Assembly (NCBI RefSeq): GCF_011045115.1
Contig: NZ_JAAKZG010000004.1
Coordinates: 124,001-188,000 of the forward strand
DNA from: Mesorhizobium zhangyense
GTDB lineage: Bacteria; Pseudomonadota; Alphaproteobacteria; Rhizobiales; Rhizobiaceae
DNA: 64,000 nt
Direction: 5' to 3'
The notes below the pieces were generated by a model that was given only the letters and a program-made list of their open reading frames with translations, did no database searches and was not told the origin of the DNA. Position numbers and translations under genes: made by a program. Positions 49,071 to 57,901 of the stretch are shown here, piece after piece (positions within the stretch are counted from its first letter, which is position 1; each line of letters begins with the position of its first letter).

Positions 49071-50492
49071 ATGCTGGAGCGTCCTTCAGAGGCCGTGCTT
49101 GACGCTTTCGCGGCGATCGTCGGGCCGGCCTATGCCCTGCGCGAGACGGATACAGTCGCGCCTTATGTGACCGACCCGCGCGGCCTGTTTTCGGGACGCA
49201 CGCCACTCGTGCTCCGGCCCGGCAGCGTCGAGGAGGTCTCCCGCATACTGCGCCTCGCTACCGAGATGAAAATCGCCGTCGTGCCGCAGGGCGGCAATAC
49301 GGGTCTCGTCGGCGGGCAGCATCCCGATGCCGGCGGGACAGAAATTGTCCTCTCGCTGGGTCGGCTTGACCGCATCCGCGAGCTCGACTTGCGTTCGGGC
49401 GTCGTCGTTGCCGAGGCCGGCATTATCCTGCAGCGGTTGCGTGATATCGCTGACGCGCAGGACAAGCTGTTTCCGCTGTCGCTCGGCTCGCAGGGCTCCT
49501 GCCAGATCGGCGGTAACCTGTCCTCTAACGCCGGCGGCACCTCTGTCCTCGCTTACGGAAACGCCCGCGATCTCTGCCTCGGTCTTGAAGTCGTGCTGCC
49601 GACCGGCGAAGTGTTCGACGACCTGCGCAAACTGCGCAAGGACAATACCGGATACGACCTCAAGAACCTCTTCATCGGCGCCGAAGGAACGCTCGGCGTC
49701 ATCACCGCCGCAGTTCTCAAACTCTTTCCCAAGCCCCGCGGACGTGAAACGATCTGGCTTGGCGTCGCCTCGCCGGGGGACGCGCTCGCGCTGTTCGAGA
49801 TTGCGTCCGCGACCGCCGCCGGCGCGCTCACCGGTTTCGAGCTCATGCAGGAATGCGTCGTGGATTTCGTCATCAAGCATATGCATGGCCATCGTCCGCC
49901 GCTTGCGTCGGCTGCTCCATGGCACATCCTTGTCGAGATATCCTCCGGCCGGTCGGCCGACGATGCGCGCGGACTTGCCGAGGAAATCGTCGCTGCCGGT
50001 TTCGAGCGCGGCCTCATCCTCGACGGCACGATCGCGGAAAGCCTTGCCCAGACCGCCGAATTCTGGCGCATGCGGGAAAGCATGACCGAAGCGCAGCGGC
50101 CGGAAGGCGCCTCGATCAAGCATGACATCTCCGTGCCTGTCGCAGATATTCCGCGCTTCATCGAGGAAGCCGCCCGCGCGGTCGCCTCGGTCTGTCCGGA
50201 TGCGCGCGTGGTTTGTTTCGGGCACATGGGCGACGGCAATCTGCACTACAACGCGACCCAGCCTGCCGGCGCGTTCGATGCTTCATTCCTCGATCTGTAT
50301 CCGGTCATGAACAAGGCGGTGCACGATGTCGTCCGCTCCCTTTCAGGATCGATCTCGGCCGAGCATGGCATCGGCCGCATGAAGCGTCAGGAGTTGCTCG
50401 AGACCGCACCACCAGTGGCGATCAATCTCATGCGGCGATTGAAGGACGCGGTAGATCCGGCGGGCATCATGAATCCCGGCAAGGTCGTTTGA
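49071..50492 (+). CDS. FAD-binding oxidoreductase (GlcD/D-2-hydroxyglutarate dehydrogenase type)
   Basis: A 473-residue vanillyl-alcohol-oxidase-fold enzyme. The FAD loop is VVPQGGNTGLVGGQHPD (about residues 64-80), with QIGGNLSSNAGGTSVLAYGNARDL and IGAEGTLGVITAAVLKLFP. The C-terminal catalytic motif reads CFGHMGDGNLHYN and AEHGIGRMKRQEL, with metal-binding His residues as in D-2-hydroxyacid dehydrogenases. AGGAG precedes the ATG at 49071. It closes the 11-gene array. With the NAD-dependent 2-hydroxyacid dehydrogenase it implies a D-2-hydroxyacid intermediate. Confidence 0.9.
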   Translation: MLERPSEAVLDAFAAIVGPAYALRETDTVAPYVTDPRGLFSGRTPLVLRPGSVEEVSRILRLATEMKIAVVPQGGNTGLVGGQHPDAGGTEIVLSLGRLDRIRELDLRSGVVVAEAGIILQRLRDIADAQDKLFPLSLGSQGSCQIGGNLSSNAGGTSVLAYGNARDLCLGLEVVLPTGEVFDDLRKLRKDNTGYDLKNLFIGAEGTLGVITAAVLKLFPKPRGRETIWLGVASPGDALALFEIASATAAGALTGFELMQECVVDFVIKHMHGHRPPLASAAPWHILVEISSGRSADDARGLAEEIVAAGFERGLILDGTIAESLAQTAEFWRMRESMTEAQRPEGASIKHDISVPVADIPRFIEEAARAVASVCPDARVVCFGHMGDGNLHYNATQPAGAFDASFLDLYPVMNKAVHDVVRSLSGSISAEHGIGRMKRQELLETAPPVAINLMRRLKDAVDPAGIMNPGKVV

Positions 50493-50497
50493 TCATG

Positions 50498-50519
50498 CAC
50501 ATCGGCCGGAACCGATGTG
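50498..50519. terminator. Inverted repeat between convergent operons
   Basis: CACATCGG-CCGGAA-CCGATGTG is a perfect 8+6+8 stem-loop six bases after the FAD oxidase stop, in a 62-base gap between convergent genes. There is no U tract; it may block transcription from either side. Confidence 0.5.
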
Positions 50520-50554
50520 AACCAAAGCCCCGTCAACCTCAAGCCCTCCTTTCG

Positions 50555-52297
50555 TCAGTGCGAGTCGCGCTCAACATGCGATCCACGATTTCCTCGCAGG
50601 AAGTCGAAGTCAGCGCCGGTATCTGCCTGCATCACCCGATCGACATAAAGCATGGCGTAGCCGGACTTCGGCTTGTCGAACGGCGGATTCCATGCGGCCA
50701 GGCGCTCGGCGATTTCTGCATCCGAAACGTCGAGATGCAATGTCCGCGCCGGAACATCCACCTCGATCATGTCGCCGTTGCGCACGATGGCGAGCGGTCC
50801 GCCGGCAGCGGCCTCGGGTGCGGTGTGCAGGATGACGGTGCCATAGGCTGTCCCTGACATGCGCGCGTCGGAAATGCGGATCATGTCGGTCACGCCTTTC
50901 TTCAGCACCTTCGCCGGAAGGCCCATATTTCCGACCTCGGCCATGCCGGGATAGCCCTTGGGGCCACAGTATTTGAGAACCATTACGCAGTTCTCGTCTA
51001 TGTCGAGCGCATCATCGTTGATGCGGGCATGGTAGTCCTCTATGCTCTCGAAGACGACCGCACGGCCGCGATGGCGCATGAGATGCTCGGAGGCGGCTGA
51101 CGGCTTCAGGACTGCGCCGCCAGGGGCAAGATTGCCTCGCAACACCGCGATGCCGCCGGAGCGCGTTAGTGCCTTGTCAACTGGCAGGATGACATCGTGA
51201 TCGTAATTCTCGACGGCCTTCACGCCATCCCAGATTGTCTCGCCTGTCACCGCAAGAGCATGTTTGTGAAGCAGCCCGAGTTCGCCGACGGCGCGCATCA
51301 CCGCAGGCAGGCCGCCGGCATAATAGAACTCTTCCATCAGGAACTTGCCGGAAGGTTGCAGGTTGACGATGGTCGGCACGTCGCGGCCGAGCCGGTCCCA
51401 GTCGTCGAGCGAAAGATCTATACCGATGCGCCCGGCCAGCGCCAGAAGATGCAGCACGGCATTGGTGGAACCGCCAATGGCACCATTCACACGAATGGCA
51501 TTCTCGAAGGCTTCGCGCGTCAGTACGTCCGAAGGCTTGAGGTCGTCCTTGACCATGTCGACGATACGCCGGCCCGACATCTGCGCCAGCACGCGCCGGC
51601 GGGCGTCCACGGCTGGAATGGCAGCATTGCCCGGCAACGTCATGCCGAGAGCTTCGGCCATCGAGGCCATCGTCGAAGCCGTTCCCATGGTCATGCAACT
51701 GCCGGCGGAGCGCGCCATGCCCTGCTCGGCATCCATGAATTCCTCCAGCGTCATCTCGCCGGATTTCACCATTTCCGAGAATTGCCAGATGGCGGTGCCC
51801 GAGCCGACATCCTTGCCACGCCACTTGCCGTTCAGCATCGGGCCGCCAGAAACGACAATCGCCGGAATGTCGACGCTGGCGGCACCCATCATCAGCGAAG
51901 GCGTGGTCTTGTCGCAACCGGCGAGAAGCACCACGCCGTCGATCGGATTGCCGCGTATCGCCTCTTCGGCGTCCATCGCGCCGAGATTGCGGAACATCAT
52001 GGCAGTCGGGCGCAGTGTGCTCTCACCGCAGGAGAAAACCGGGAACTCGACCGGAAAGCCGCCGGCCTCAAAGACGCCACGCTTCACGCGCTCGGCGATA
52101 TCGCGCAGATGCGCATTGCAAGGCGTCAGTTCGGACCAGGTGTTGCAGATACCAATGATCGGCCGGCCGTCGAACGTGTCAGCCGGCAGGCCCTGATTCT
52201 TCATCCAGGAGCGATGCATGATCGCGTTCTTGCCGGTTCCACCGAACCATTCCTGGGAGCGCAGCTTGCGTGGCCATTCGGCCTTTTTGAATGTCAT
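50555..52297 (-). CDS. IlvD/Edd family dehydratase (sugar-acid dehydratase type)
   Basis: A 580-residue Fe-S dehydratase. The cluster Cys residues appear in IGICNTWSELTPCNAHL, LLAGCDKTTPSLMM and SAGSCMTMGTASTM. The subfamily start LRSQEWFGGTGKNAIMHRSWMKNQGLP is typical of L-arabonate/D-xylonate/galactonate dehydratases rather than of dihydroxyacid dehydratase for amino acid synthesis. I use the ATG at 52297 (MTFKKAEW). It is the last gene in the direction of the YtfQRT-YjfF importer and GntR regulator, so it probably dehydrates an aldonic acid made from the imported sugar to a 2-keto-3-deoxy acid. Confidence 0.92.
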   Translation of the reverse strand: MTFKKAEWPRKLRSQEWFGGTGKNAIMHRSWMKNQGLPADTFDGRPIIGICNTWSELTPCNAHLRDIAERVKRGVFEAGGFPVEFPVFSCGESTLRPTAMMFRNLGAMDAEEAIRGNPIDGVVLLAGCDKTTPSLMMGAASVDIPAIVVSGGPMLNGKWRGKDVGSGTAIWQFSEMVKSGEMTLEEFMDAEQGMARSAGSCMTMGTASTMASMAEALGMTLPGNAAIPAVDARRRVLAQMSGRRIVDMVKDDLKPSDVLTREAFENAIRVNGAIGGSTNAVLHLLALAGRIGIDLSLDDWDRLGRDVPTIVNLQPSGKFLMEEFYYAGGLPAVMRAVGELGLLHKHALAVTGETIWDGVKAVENYDHDVILPVDKALTRSGGIAVLRGNLAPGGAVLKPSAASEHLMRHRGRAVVFESIEDYHARINDDALDIDENCVMVLKYCGPKGYPGMAEVGNMGLPAKVLKKGVTDMIRISDARMSGTAYGTVILHTAPEAAAGGPLAIVRNGDMIEVDVPARTLHLDVSDAEIAERLAAWNPPFDKPKSGYAMLYVDRVMQADTGADFDFLRGNRGSHVERDSH

Positions 52298-52372
52298 TAC
52301 CGTCTCATTTCCAACAACCAAAGATGACGAAATTCCGCCCCCGCACCTGCTGTCCGGCCGGCACGGTAACGC

Positions 52373-53146
52373 TTAATCAACCCGTTCCACGCCGTCGCGC
52401 GGACGCTTCTCTTTGCCGATAACAATGCGAATGCGCTCGATGCCTTCATTGATGACCGCGCGCATGGCCGCGCTGGCAGCTTCTTCCTGCGAATTCTCAA
52501 TGGCGAGTGCGATGTGGCGATGCTTTTCAACGGTCAGGGCGTGACGTTCGGAGTTCGGGATCGGCGAGCTGATGGTGAATGTCGTCGCCAGCGCAACCTC
52601 CACCAGCGTGCTGATCGAGCGCATGAACGGATTTGCCGACGCCTCGGCGACCGTTATGTGAAACTGAAGATCGCTCTCGACGAATGAGGCAGCGACAGTA
52701 TCCGCCATCTGGTCCACCCAGTGGTGCAGCCTGGCGATCTGACCCTTGGTCCGGCGCTGGGCGGCCAGCCGCGCGGCTTCGGGCTCCAGCGCCAGCCGCA
52801 TCTCCTGCAGCGACATCAGGAATGCGCTGTCGACGCCTGTCTCGACATACCAATGAAGGATGTCCGGGTCGAACATGTTCCAGTTACGCCGTTCCAGAAC
52901 GCGCGTCCCGATCTTCGCCTTGGGTTGCACCACACCCTTTGCGGCCAAGGTTTTGAAAGCTTCTCTCAACACGGTACGCGACACGCCGTATTGCTGCTGC
53001 AACTCGGCATCGCCCGGCATGATCGTGTTTTCGGCATAGCGGCCACTGACGATGCCCATGCCGAGATCCCGGATGACATGGCCGTGTTGGGTCCTGGGCC
53101 TCGGGGTGCTCATCATCGGTGGGATGGTTTTCCTGTTCGGCGGCAT
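52373..53146 (-). CDS. GntR family regulator with FCD domain
   Basis: A 257-residue FadR-type regulator. The winged helix is GDAELQQQYGVSRTVLREAFKTLAAKGVVQPKAKIGTRV (about residues 43-85), followed by an FCD domain. Asp and His of ESDLQFHITV and the His residues of VEKHRHIALA are present, but the third metal-site His reads Val in AAMRAVINEG. The start follows the permease stop directly (TGA-ATG) with GGGGAGC in the upstream gene. It lies within the sugar importer operon before the dehydratase, so it should control this operon; the 31-bp inverted repeat at 57778 is the likely target. Confidence 0.88.
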   Translation of the reverse strand: MPPNRKTIPPMMSTPRPRTQHGHVIRDLGMGIVSGRYAENTIMPGDAELQQQYGVSRTVLREAFKTLAAKGVVQPKAKIGTRVLERRNWNMFDPDILHWYVETGVDSAFLMSLQEMRLALEPEAARLAAQRRTKGQIARLHHWVDQMADTVAASFVESDLQFHITVAEASANPFMRSISTLVEVALATTFTISSPIPNSERHALTVEKHRHIALAIENSQEEAASAAMRAVINEGIERIRIVIGKEKRPRDGVERVD

Positions 53147-54121
53147 TCAATGCTCCCCTGCCAAAGCCTTGCGACTCGACAAGTACACAAGAAGTCGCTG
53201 CAGGGCGATAAAGGCGAAGAGCAGAAAGCCGACGACGATTTTGGTCCACCACGAAGACAAGGTGCCATCGAAGACGATGTATGTCTGGATGATCCCCTGG
53301 ATTATGACGCCGACGAAGGTACCGGCGACAAGGCCGACGCCGCCTGTCAGCAGCGTCCCGCCGATCACCACCGCAGCGATTGTGTCCAGTTCGACACCCA
53401 CCGCAGACAGCGAATAGCCAGCCGAGGTGTAGAGCGAAAACACGATACCGGAGAGGCCGGAGAGGAACCCCGACAGGGCATAGATGGCTATGGTCGTGCG
53501 GCCGACGGGAACGCCCATCAGTTCCGCCGATGTGCGGTTTCCGCCAATGGCATAGACATACGAGCCGAACTTGGTGAAATGCGCCACGACGATGCCGGCG
53601 AGAAAGACCAGCACCATGACCCCGCCGACGAAATTCAACCGCCCACCGCCGGGCATGCGATAATAGAGGCCCTGCAGCGCGGTATAGAACTCGTGGTTGA
53701 TGGGTATCGATTCCGTGGTGATGACGAACGACATGCCCCGCGCCAGGAACATTCCCGCCAGCGTGACGATGAAGGCCGGCACGTCGAGATAATGGATGAT
53801 CGCGCCCATGCCGGCGCCGAACGCCGTGGCGATCGTCAATGCGATGACGAAGGCGGTCAGGGGGTGAACGCCGTACCAGCCGACCAGAACGGCGATAAGT
53901 ACACCGGTGAAGGCGATTACCGAGCCGACCGACAGGTCGATGCCGCCTGACAGGATGACGAAGGTCATGCCCACCGCTGCAATGCCAAGAAAGGCATTGT
54001 CGGTAAGCAGATTGCCGAGCACGCGCGTCGAGAACATGTTCGGGAACTGAAACACGCAGATGGCATAAGCCAGCACGCAGATAATCAGGGTCGCATAGAA
54101 TGGCAGCAGGCGGTTGCTCAT
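53147..54121 (-). CDS. yjfF: Sugar ABC transporter permease (YjfF type)
   Basis: A 324-residue RbsC-family permease. The stretch GMTFVILSGGIDLSVGSVIAFTGVLIA (about residues 50-75) and the EAA-like region YAIGGNRTSAELMGVPVGRTTIAIYALSG (about 195-225) are the family marks. The gene arrangement matches the galactofuranose importer, with a second distinct permease (YtfT type), one two-domain ATPase and one binding protein. The ATG at 54121 overlaps the YtfT-like stop (ATGA). Two different permeases form the channel heterodimer. Confidence 0.88.
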   Translation of the reverse strand: MSNRLLPFYATLIICVLAYAICVFQFPNMFSTRVLGNLLTDNAFLGIAAVGMTFVILSGGIDLSVGSVIAFTGVLIAVLVGWYGVHPLTAFVIALTIATAFGAGMGAIIHYLDVPAFIVTLAGMFLARGMSFVITTESIPINHEFYTALQGLYYRMPGGGRLNFVGGVMVLVFLAGIVVAHFTKFGSYVYAIGGNRTSAELMGVPVGRTTIAIYALSGFLSGLSGIVFSLYTSAGYSLSAVGVELDTIAAVVIGGTLLTGGVGLVAGTFVGVIIQGIIQTYIVFDGTLSSWWTKIVVGFLLFAFIALQRLLVYLSSRKALAGEH

Positions 54122-55137
54122 GATGCGTCCGCCTTCTTGGCCGCAGAGGGGGCGCGAACGAACAGGCCGCCGATGCCGGCGAAAGACGCCGACTGGGCAA
54201 GCAGGATCATGATGATGACCGCGGCCTTGACGATAAGGTTGTATTCCGGTGGAAAGCCCGAGATCAGGATTCCGGTATTCATCGCCTGGATGATGATTGC
54301 GCCGAGCACCGACATCAGGATGGAAAAGCGGCCACCCAGCAGCGATGTGCCGCCAATGACAACAGCGAGAATAGCGTCGAGTTCCAGCCACAGGCCCGCA
54401 TTGTTGGCATCTGCGCCGCGAATGTCTGCGGCGGCGATAATGCCTGCAAGTGCTGCACAAAATCCCGATAGCGTATAGACGAAAATCAACAGCAGCTTGC
54501 TGTTGATGCCGGCGTAGCTGCTGGCACTGCGATTGACGCCGACGGCCTCGATCAGCAGCCCGAGCGCCGTCCGCCGCATCAGCAATATGACTGCAATGGC
54601 GAGTAATGCTGCGATGATGATCGGCATCGGCAGGCCGAGGAACGAGCCCGTCCCGAAGAAGATGAGACCAGGATCGTTGAAGGTGACGATGACACCTTCC
54701 GTAATGAGCTGCGCAATACCGCGCCCGGCCACCATGAGGATAAGCGTGGCGACGATCGGCTGCAGATCGAGAACCGCGACCAGAAACCCGTTGAGCAAGC
54801 CGCAGGCAATGCCGACCGCAAGTGCAGTCAGTATCACAGCCATCAGCGGATAGCCTTCCACCGTCATAGTCGCCGCCACCGCGCCCGCCATCGCCATGAC
54901 GGCACCTACAGAAAGATCGACGCCCTTGCTGGCTATGACGGCCGTCATACCGATGGCCAGGATCATGACCGGCGCGCCACGATTAAGCACGTCGATCAGG
55001 CTGCCGAACAGACGGCCGTCCTGAATGCGAAGGTCAAAGAAGCCCGGAAATGCCAGCCAGTTCAGGAACAGGATGACAGCCAGCGAGATCAGCTGCGGCG
55101 TCGCACGGCGAAGACCGCTTGCAAGGCTGTTGTTCAT
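54118..55137 (-). CDS. ytfT: Sugar ABC transporter permease (YtfT type)
   Basis: A 339-residue RbsC-family permease with about ten membrane spans. AIGMTAVIASKGVDLSVGAVMAMAGAVAA (about residues 60-88) and EAVGVNRSASSYAGINSKLLLIFVYTLSG (about 196-225) are the expected motifs. It overlaps the ATPase gene by four bases and the second permease gene by four bases. The pairing of two non-identical permeases and the order ytfQ-ytfR-ytfT-yjfF match the galactofuranose system of enterobacteria; ligand identity in this organism is inference. Confidence 0.88.
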   Translation of the reverse strand: MNNSLASGLRRATPQLISLAVILFLNWLAFPGFFDLRIQDGRLFGSLIDVLNRGAPVMILAIGMTAVIASKGVDLSVGAVMAMAGAVAATMTVEGYPLMAVILTALAVGIACGLLNGFLVAVLDLQPIVATLILMVAGRGIAQLITEGVIVTFNDPGLIFFGTGSFLGLPMPIIIAALLAIAVILLMRRTALGLLIEAVGVNRSASSYAGINSKLLLIFVYTLSGFCAALAGIIAAADIRGADANNAGLWLELDAILAVVIGGTSLLGGRFSILMSVLGAIIIQAMNTGILISGFPPEYNLIVKAAVIIMILLAQSASFAGIGGLFVRAPSAAKKADAS

Positions 55138-56648
55138 GCGGTGGCTCCCGTCTGAGCAGCGATAGCGCGCATGATCCCGTCGGCGGAAATTTCATCTCCA
55201 GTCAGGTCCTGGCAATGCACGCGGTCGCGCAAAACCCGCACGCGGGTCGAGTAGGCCACGATTTCCTCAAGCTCGGATGAAATGACCAGCAGCGCCATCC
55301 CCTCATGGCAGAGCCGCTTGATCAACTCGATGATCTCGGCATGAGCGCCGACATCGATGCCGCGGGTGGGTTCATCAAGGATAAGGAACCGCGGGCCGGT
55401 TGCCAGCCATCGCGCGAGGATCACCTTCTGCTGGTTACCGCCGGAGAGAAGCTTCACCGGCTTTTCGATATCGGTGGTACGAATATCGAGCGCCTTGACG
55501 AACCGGTCCGCCAGTTCAGCCTGCTCGCGGCTCGACATGCGCCGCAGCCAACCGCGCCGGGCCTGCAGCGCGAGCGCGATGTTTTCCCGCACGGACAGAT
55601 CACCGATGATGCCGTCGATCTTGCGATCCTCCGGGCAGAGGCCAAAACCAAGCCTGATCGCGTCGCGAGGCGATGCAATCCGAATGGTCTTTCCGTCCAT
55701 GGTTGCACTACCCTTTTCCGGAAGATCGACCCCGAACAGGAGGCGCGCCGTCTCGGTACGGCCGGACCCCAGCAGGCCGGCTACGCCGACCACCTCGCCG
55801 GCTGCGATATCTAGATCGAACGGTGAGATCGAGCGGCTGCGGCCATAATTGGAGAAGGACACGAGCGGCTCGCGCCGTTCAGTCTCCGGCTGCTTTTCGC
55901 GTTCCGTCGAAGCCGCCAGAGTTCGCCCCAGCATCATGGAAACGAGATCAACCTTGCTTAAGGCTGCGGTTGGCGATATCCCCATCAGCCGTCCGTTGCG
56001 CAACACCGTGATGCGGTCGCTGACCTCGTAAACCTGGTCGAGAAAATGCGTGATGAAGACGATGCCGAGACCGCGGTCGCGCAGCTTGCGCATGACACTG
56101 AAGAGTAGCTCCACTTCATGGCGGTCCAGGCTCGCCGTAGGCTCATCCAGGATGAGCACCGATCCGGAGAGGTCAACGGCGCGCGCGATCGCCACGAGTT
56201 GCTGGATGGCCACCGAATAACGCGCCAGATCTGCGGACACATCGATATGGATGTCATACTGCGCAAGCAGCACCTTCGCGCGCTCGCTCATCGTCTTTCG
56301 GTCCACGAGGCCGAATCGTCTTGGCTGGCGGCCGATGAACAGGTTTTCCGCCACGGTCAGGTTGGGCAGCAAATTGACTTCCTGGTAGACCGTGCCGATG
56401 CCAAGCTGCTGGGCATGAAGCGTATCGCGCACGACCACGGCCTCGCCGCCAACGCGAACAGTGCCCGAATCCGGACGATGAACGCCCGTCAAGATCTTGA
56501 TCAAGGTCGATTTTCCGGCGCCATTCTCGCCGAGCAGGGCATGAATCTCACCCGACCGAACGGAGAAATCCACCCCGTCCAGAACCTTGTAACCGAGAAA
56601 CGCTTTTCTGATATCGCGCGCGCTGACCAACTCATCAGTGGTATTCAT
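55134..56648 (-). CDS. ytfR: Sugar ABC transporter ATP-binding protein (YtfR type, two ABC domains)
   Basis: A 504-residue protein with two ABC domains, as in RbsA, AraG and YtfR. The first domain has Walker A LLGENGAGKSTL and Walker B VLILDEPTASLD. The second has the degenerate nucleotide site GLLGSGRTETARLLFG, then LSGGNQQKVILARWLATGPRFLILDEPTRGIDVGAHAEI. Length is normal for the group. It follows the ytfQ-like gene across 118 bases that contain a strong hairpin, probably to keep binding-protein levels above those of the membrane parts. Confidence 0.92.
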   Translation of the reverse strand: MNTTDELVSARDIRKAFLGYKVLDGVDFSVRSGEIHALLGENGAGKSTLIKILTGVHRPDSGTVRVGGEAVVVRDTLHAQQLGIGTVYQEVNLLPNLTVAENLFIGRQPRRFGLVDRKTMSERAKVLLAQYDIHIDVSADLARYSVAIQQLVAIARAVDLSGSVLILDEPTASLDRHEVELLFSVMRKLRDRGLGIVFITHFLDQVYEVSDRITVLRNGRLMGISPTAALSKVDLVSMMLGRTLAASTEREKQPETERREPLVSFSNYGRSRSISPFDLDIAAGEVVGVAGLLGSGRTETARLLFGVDLPEKGSATMDGKTIRIASPRDAIRLGFGLCPEDRKIDGIIGDLSVRENIALALQARRGWLRRMSSREQAELADRFVKALDIRTTDIEKPVKLLSGGNQQKVILARWLATGPRFLILDEPTRGIDVGAHAEIIELIKRLCHEGMALLVISSELEEIVAYSTRVRVLRDRVHCQDLTGDEISADGIMRAIAAQTGATA

Positions 56649-56673
56649 GCGCTGCCTCCGCCTTCGCCATCGG

Positions 56674-56695
56674 ACCGCGCGTCGAAGCGCGCGGT
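56674..56695. terminator. Hairpin between binding-protein and ATPase genes
   Basis: ACCGCGCG-N6-CGCGCGGT is a perfect 8-bp GC-rich stem in the 118-base ytfQ-ytfR gap. As in other binding-protein-dependent importer operons, it may act as a partial terminator or stability element giving excess binding protein. Confidence 0.5.
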
Positions 56696-56766
56696 TCGAT
56701 ACTGTAAATCATCCGGCGGGACTTGCAGCGCACATCGTGCGAAGCAGCCCCGTCGGCTTGGGAGGA

Positions 56767-57729
56767 TCAGTAGCCGAGGCCCTTCTTTTCTTCGTAGACC
56801 TTCATCGGTTCATCGGCTGGCGTATAGAGCTTCGATTCCGTGATGATCTGCTTTGGCGGAACGGTGCCGTCCTTCTTGAAGGCTTCAAGCGCGTCGAATG
56901 CCGGTCCGGCCATATTAGGCGTCAGTTCGACAGTCGCATTCGCCTCACCGTCGGCCATGGCCTTGAAGATATCCGGAACGGCGTCGATCGACACGACCTT
57001 GATGTCCGTGCCCGGCTTCAGGCCGGCTTCCTTGATGGCCTGGATCGCACCGACGGCCATGTCGTCATTGTGGGCGTAAAGCGCGCAGATGTTCTTGCCG
57101 CCACCTTCCGCCTTCAGGAACCCTTCCATGACTTCCTTGCCCTTGGCGCGGGTGAAGTCACCGGTCTGGCTGCGGGTGATCTTGATGTTGGAAGTGCCGG
57201 CAATGGCTTCTTCAAAACCCTTCTTGCGATTGATGGCAGGCGAAGAACCTGTGGTTCCCTGGAGCTCAACCACATTGCAATCCTTGCCTGCGGCGTCCTT
57301 TACAAGCCATTCGCCGGCGACCTTGCCTTCCAGAACCTGATCAGAAGCGACCATGGTCATGTAAAGGTCGGGCGAACCGTCGATGCCACGATCGAGCAGG
57401 ATGACCGGAATGTCGGCATCCTTGGCTTCGCCGAGCACAGTTTCCCAGCCGGTGGCCACAACCGGCGCTACGAGGATTGCATCGACGCCCTGCGCGATGA
57501 ACCCGCGGATCGCCTTGATCTGGTTCTCCTGCTTCTGCTGTGCATCGGCGAATTTGAGGTCGATGCCGCGCTTTTCAGCCTGCTGCTTCGTCACGCTGGT
57601 TTCAGCCGCGCGCCAGCCCGATTCCGAGCCGATCTGAGAAAAGCCAACCGTAAGTCCGGCCGCACTTGCGGAACCGGCGAGAACCACTCCGAACGCGGTT
57701 CCGATGAGCAAACGTGTCACGAATTTCAT
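56767..57729 (-). CDS. ytfQ: Sugar ABC transporter substrate-binding protein (YtfQ type)
   Basis: A 320-residue periplasmic binding protein (type I fold). Residues 1-22 form a Sec signal ending in AGSASA. The mature start LTVGFSQIGSESGWRAAETSV is the hallmark of YtfQ-type proteins, followed by KFADAQQKQENQIKAIRGFIAQGVDAILVAPVVATGW, VILLDRG and AIQAIKEAGLKPGTDIKVVSIDAVPDIFKAM. I use the ATG at 57729 (MKFVTR), with AAGGGAGG upstream. In enterobacteria YtfQ binds galactofuranose. The adjacent sugar-acid dehydratase and regulator suggest a pentose or galactose-like sugar here. Confidence 0.9.
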   Translation of the reverse strand: MKFVTRLLIGTAFGVVLAGSASAAGLTVGFSQIGSESGWRAAETSVTKQQAEKRGIDLKFADAQQKQENQIKAIRGFIAQGVDAILVAPVVATGWETVLGEAKDADIPVILLDRGIDGSPDLYMTMVASDQVLEGKVAGEWLVKDAAGKDCNVVELQGTTGSSPAINRKKGFEEAIAGTSNIKITRSQTGDFTRAKGKEVMEGFLKAEGGGKNICALYAHNDDMAVGAIQAIKEAGLKPGTDIKVVSIDAVPDIFKAMADGEANATVELTPNMAGPAFDALEAFKKDGTVPPKQIITESKLYTPADEPMKVYEEKKGLGY

Positions 57730-57777
57730 GTCAATTCCTCCCTTGGGAACAGTCGCGGGCTCCTCCCGGCGACGGTC

Positions 57778-57808
57778 AAAAGTGTTACTATCATATAGTA
57801 TTACTTTT
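57778..57808. promoter_or_regulatory. Candidate 31-bp operator of the sugar importer operon
   Basis: Two 14-base arms (57778-57791 and 57795-57808) separated by CAT match at 12 of 14 positions; the inner 15 bases, TACTAT-CAT-ATAGTA, are perfect. It lies 49-79 bases upstream of the ytfQ-like ATG. It is probably bound by the FCD GntR protein of the operon, by position. Confidence 0.65.
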
Positions 57809-57901
57809 GAGCAAGAGACGAACTTTGCTTCGAATGACGACAAGAAAGGACATGCCGGTGACAAGCGCTCGGGTCGTCCGAACGGCTGGCTATTCGGGTT
57901 G

